A stretch of DNA of 64,000 nt from Bremia lactucae (taxonomy: Eukaryota > Oomycota > Peronosporomycetes > Peronosporales > Peronosporaceae), in assembly GCF_004359215.1 (NCBI RefSeq), contig NC_090611.1, positions 705,818 to 769,817 on the forward strand, in the 5' to 3' direction. Every line of letters starts with the position of its first letter. Position 1 is the first letter of the stretch. Positions 60,840 to 64,000 of the stretch are shown here, in pieces. A program made the position numbers and the translations under genes. Below the pieces are notes generated by a model. The model worked only from the letters and a program-made list of their open reading frames with translations. It was not told where the DNA came from and searched no databases.

Positions 60840-62363
60840 GATCCACTCTTGTTTCCAAGGAAGGGATCTTCTGACGAGCTGTCACCAGCTCGTTTTGAAG
60901 GGACTGATGTGCCGTTTTGTTTGCCAGTTGATCAGTCGCAACCTGCGCACAAGTTCTCAACTGGTCATGATAAATATTATCAACCGCTTCAGCTAACTCG
61001 CGGCGGGGATCGCTCGTGACCCTCAAATAATAAAGTTGATTCAAATCCGGTTTGTCAAACGAGGCGATTCGATCCTCCCCCCCTCCACATCCTTTGACGG
61101 ATTCGAGTGGTGAGAAACATTTCTTGTTGAAAGCTTCTCGAGCCACCGTGAGGATACCCTAGCATGATAGTTGAAAACCTCGTTCCCAAGTGATGTTGGA
61201 CGTTCCGGGTCTCGTCTTGCACCCATCCTCCTCGGCAGAAGGTCCATTGGAGAACGAGCGCTTCCGGCGCTCGTAAAAGGATTGGAGGTTCTCAATCCCT
61301 TGACGCATCTCGTGAGTCCTCCAAAGGATCTTTGAGGGGATATGCTTCCTTAGGGGCAGGACTTGCACCCTTTAAACAACATGGACATGAGTATCCCCGC
61401 GATAGGCAAGGAATCCCTGTCTCTCTTTACAATCAGTGAAACTTATAGCGTGCACCGACTACGGCCCGTTTTTCGATTCGTTCACGGAAAGCATCTAGCT
61501 TGTCAAGCCAGACCTCGGCCTATGTTTTGTACATTCTGTACAAAGGCTGTCCAAGCTTGGATCAAAGGTTTGACATCCATTGCCCGTTTAGAAGAGTACA
61601 ACCGATGCCGGAAAAAGGCACCGATGAAGAATTTCGTCTCACTCTACCAAGGCTGTAAAGCATAGATGATTCGAATAGCGAAATGTGATATCGATCGTTG
61701 GTCATACCAGACCAACGAATGAGGTTATCCTTTGAGGGCAACCAAGGCCTTTTCTCAGGAGCGAACCGCACCGTTTTCCGGTCCCTCTCCTGCTGGCTCA
61801 TGTTAACGCTAACGTTAACTTTTCTCTTGGAGCGATTCCTAGAATCACTTCTTTCCAGGTGATGCGAGCTAGCAACACCAGCAGCACTCTTCCCTTCGCG
61901 ACCACTTATTTCTGGTGACGCATACAAACGTCACCAGAGTGGTCATCGCCCACGCAGTCATCTGATGATGACTATTCTCCAAAGAGGTCCGACGAGTCGA
62001 GCAACCTCGTCATCACCTCCCTGAGTGTCGCATTAGAACCCAAAGGCTTAACAGACTCTGCCCCGGTTGACCTGGCAGCCTTACAGTCGACACTGAGGCG
62101 GGCGATGCCGGTGACTTGGTCCAGCCACCTAAAATTGGTGTAGCAGGTGACTTGTAACCGTCACCTGCAATGTCATTAACAGATGACATGTTCCAGTCAC
62201 CTACAATGGGAGAATGAGGTGACGTATTCTCTTCAGTAGACGCATTAGCATCCACTGAAACATTTGCATCACCAACAGCTGCACTGATCCGTGCAACTGC
62301 CAGCTTTGCGGCCTCAGGGCCCACGGGCACAGACTTGTTAGTCGCCATGTTGATTTTGGTCAA
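60840..62363 (-). pseudogene. Antisense ORF of Gypsy-4
   Basis: Opposite to gag-pol, between pol and the 3' LTR. Pieces: 62363-62013 (Met start, Ser/Asp-rich repeats PHSPIVGDWNMSS, PATPILGGWTKSP), 61927-61562 (KRKVNVSVNMSQQERDRKTV), a broken region around 61560-61390 (NIGRG...LDKLDAFRERIEKR, GIPCLSRGYSCPCC), 61368-61159 (MRQGIENLQSFYERR, FSNGPSAEEDG), and 61146-60840 (ending in a coiled-coil-like region). The middle is clearly homologous to the Gypsy-2 antisense ORF, including the CPxC motif. Overlaps the pol tail tail-to-tail. Function unknown. Confidence 0.72.
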
Positions 62364-62476
62364 AATCGATTAATAATTATTAAACATCGGTATTTTGATT
62401 AAACCAACAATGTGAATTACAGGGAAAGTCATAATGGTATTTCCTGTCACCCAACATCAGTCACTATAGTTATGTT

Positions 62477-62490
62477 GGTTTGGGGGGTGA
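62477..62490 (+). other. Polypurine-rich tract before the Gypsy-4 3' LTR
   Basis: GGTTTGGGGGGTGA lies directly before the LTR at 62491, the position of the plus-strand primer. The assignment is positional. Confidence 0.6.
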
Positions 62491-62998
62491 TGTAACGGGG
62501 TGTCTTGTTGCATTAAGATTATTTCCTAAAAGAGGAATAATAAATGTTATTTACCATGAGAGGAAATAAATAAAGATGTACAAAATTATTGTCTTTAACA
62601 TTTTTGACTTAAATAGTTCCAATAATTCCAAATTGGGTAATATTGATGCAATAAGACATTAGCTCTATTGATTGGTTGATATCTGTCTAAATTAACCCCG
62701 CCAATCGTTATAAGTCACGCTTGTGCGGTGCGCAAGGAGGCGCCATACTTTGTAATTGATATAATAAGTTCAGAAGTAGGTAAACGATCGTTACGTAGGA
62801 AACTTAATATAATAGTACAGTTTTACTTTTCCCTAATTATAATCCTTTGAATTACCTCTGGTAGCTAAAGCCCCTTAGCTACTTTGAAATTTTCCTCTTT
62901 ACCCTTGTGTACGTGAAGTTTCGAGGCACCTAATTTACACTGTAATCAGTGTAAGGTTAACTAGTACTGATCAGTGCTAGTGAAGGGTGCCCTGTTAC
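62491..62998 (+). repeat. Gypsy-4 3' LTR
   Basis: 508 bp beginning TGTAACGGGG and ending GCCCTGTTAC. It shares many blocks with the 5' LTR at 55521 but is 89 bp longer. Confidence 0.88.
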
Positions 62999-63367
62999 TC
63001 TGATCCCCGTCCATGTCCAGTTCAGCGTTGGTTCGTCGCGTTTTCGGCGCCATCAAGTCGTGCTCCCTTGCTGTTGCAGAGGCCCAGGAGATAACCGAGT
63101 CTTATTTGGCGCTGCTGGTAGCTTAGGACGCCGTGTATCGCCGCCAGTCCGTTTACAGGACGGGGCTGGTATTGGAATGAAATGCGCGGGCTGTTGCGGC
63201 TGGCTGTCGAGTTTATACTCACCGCTGACGGGTGCCTTGTGCTGCGCAGATTGGAAAATGGTCATGTTATTTTGTACCCGCTATGCATTTGTACGCAACG
63301 TACAATGTTATAATTGACATATATTTCTTTTATGTAAATCATTTTTTACGGGCTAAAGTTGCCCTAA
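62999..63367. other. Gypsy-4 right flank
   Basis: About 370 bp. Overlapping frames on both strands (for example 63060-63317 plus, Cys-rich) show no recognised domain. Nothing further supported. Confidence 0.5.
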
Positions 63368-63876
63368 TGTTACACAGTCCCCATTAAGTACACTGGGTGT
63401 ACTTAAGGGGATGATCAATTATTAAATAATAGTAATTAGACCCAACACTCGGGTGTGGTGCACATTTGTGACCAACCCTTGTGGATGTGATGCACATGGG
63501 TGCATTCACATTAGGAGGGATGGCGCCTAGCGTCATCCGTTACGCCAGGTATCTAGAAAGATACGCTCGCAGCACATATTAAGTGTTATCTATAGAGATG
63601 ACATTTTAATTGGTAAAAATAGGTATTTATATTTAATACGATTAAATATAAATCAGTCGGAAAACTACTTCCTACTTGGTAAGTGCGCACGAGGAGCCGG
63701 ATCACCGCTCCCGTGACGACACTTAACCAGAGTACTTAGTGTGTTGGGTGAGGTCGCTAACGCGCCCACCACAACTACCTCACTGCACGCAAGAGAAGCA
63801 GGTTTGACCGCTTCCTCGCTGTGCTAGGGTGCGTGTCTAAGTAGAGCGTGGCCGCATTACGACGTGCCCGCCTACA
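63368..63876 (+). repeat. 5' LTR of a further Gypsy-type element
   Basis: About 509 bp from TGTTACACAG to GCCCGCCTACA, immediately followed by CTTGGTAGCACTTG, which matches the primer-site sequence (TGGTAGCACTT) of the other Gypsy elements here. Sequence differs from the other LTRs, so it is another family. The rest of the element would lie to the right of the window. Confidence 0.6.
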
Positions 63877-64000
63877 CTTGGTAGCACTTGAAATCTTTCC
63901 CACGACCCGCATCTCTGCGTGTGTACGTGAGGATGAGCCTCAATATTGATTGGGCTCATTTTCCCCACCTCTCCGAACATCATCGGGAGGTGGCAGGGCT
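63877..64000 (+). other. Primer site and leader of the truncated right-hand Gypsy element
   Basis: CTTGGTAGCACTTG follows the LTR directly. The remaining 110 bp (including GGGCTCATTTTCCCCACC) would be its untranslated leader. No gag start is visible before the window ends. Confidence 0.45.

Larger units (their letters stand above)
55521..62998 (+). mobile_element. Gypsy retrotransposon (Gypsy-4) with an internal inversion
   Basis: A plus-strand element with LTRs 55521-55939 and 62491-62998. Plus-strand parts: gag N-terminal half (56060-56790) and Pol C-terminal tail (60468-60760). Between them, gag C-terminus through integrase lie in order on the minus strand (60467 to 56840). The plus parts lack exactly what the minus parts provide, so this is one element with its middle inverted, not a nested insertion. 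An antisense ORF (62363-60840) and a polypurine run before the 3' LTR complete it. No matching target duplication is visible. Confidence 0.85.

Noticed and set aside
63943..63965. Oomycete initiator-like element GCTCATTTTCCCC in the right-hand LTR leader
   Set aside because: It only partly matches the oomycete Inr (TCATTYYNCAATTT) and lies downstream of an LTR, so it is not a convincing promoter.
1..64000. CRISPR arrays, tRNA or rRNA genes
   Set aside because: No short regularly spaced repeats and no tRNA cloverleaf or rRNA sequence seen on either strand by eye; the genome is eukaryotic.

Overview
This window looks like a piece of an oomycete nuclear genome, probably Peronosporales (Phytophthora or a downy mildew). 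Compact single-copy genes have very short introns (57-96 bp in every gene I could splice) and sit in blocks between old Copia, Gypsy and MULE elements. The Gypsy gag and pol proteins look like oomycete families. I cannot name the species.

Layout. 1-11433 is a retrotransposon block: a Copia copy running off the left edge (copy A, 1-2939), an assembly N at 2940, a decayed Gypsy (2945-5690), and a complete Copia (copy B, 6355-11433) with 220-bp LTRs and a 5-bp target duplication, inserted into a small ORF. 11893-31865 is a gene island: BUD23 methyltransferase, glutamate-cysteine ligase (convergent), CDK7-like kinase (divergent), about 3 kb without recognised genes, a 1474-aa myosin, cactin (convergent), an RNF141-like RING protein, and an 11-exon gene that joins an ATG1/ULK-type kinase to two ATG11/FIP200 Claw-like domains. 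31866-49457 is repeat-rich: hairpin elements, a decayed Gypsy (38395-40800), a decayed MULE (41317-43325) and a Gypsy with both LTRs (43684-49452). 49796-55111 is a second gene island: mitochondrial pyruvate carrier 1, methylcrotonoyl-CoA carboxylase beta subunit, a DUF3228 protein with an apparent frameshift, and an auxilin-like J-domain protein. 55521-62998 is another Gypsy whose middle has been inverted in place. 63368-64000 starts a further LTR element.

Most notable: (1) the ATG1 kinase gene carries a ULK1-like LIR motif (DEYVMV) and two tandem Claw-like domains, so it would be a one-chain fusion of an autophagy kinase with the receptor-binding part of its scaffold; (2) the Copia primer binding site matches the anticodon arm of initiator tRNA-Met, and the gag ATG lies inside it, opposite the CAU anticodon; (3) two separate Gypsy copies carry homologous antisense ORFs between pol and the 3' LTR; (4) one Gypsy contains a clean internal inversion with a 38-bp fold-back at a breakpoint.

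Gene products span rRNA modification, glutathione synthesis, transcription and cell-cycle control, actin motors, splicing, autophagy, mitochondrial pyruvate import, leucine catabolism and clathrin uncoating. They are mostly housekeeping and show no operon-like functional link. Several neighbours are arranged as divergent or convergent pairs with 94-500 bp between them.
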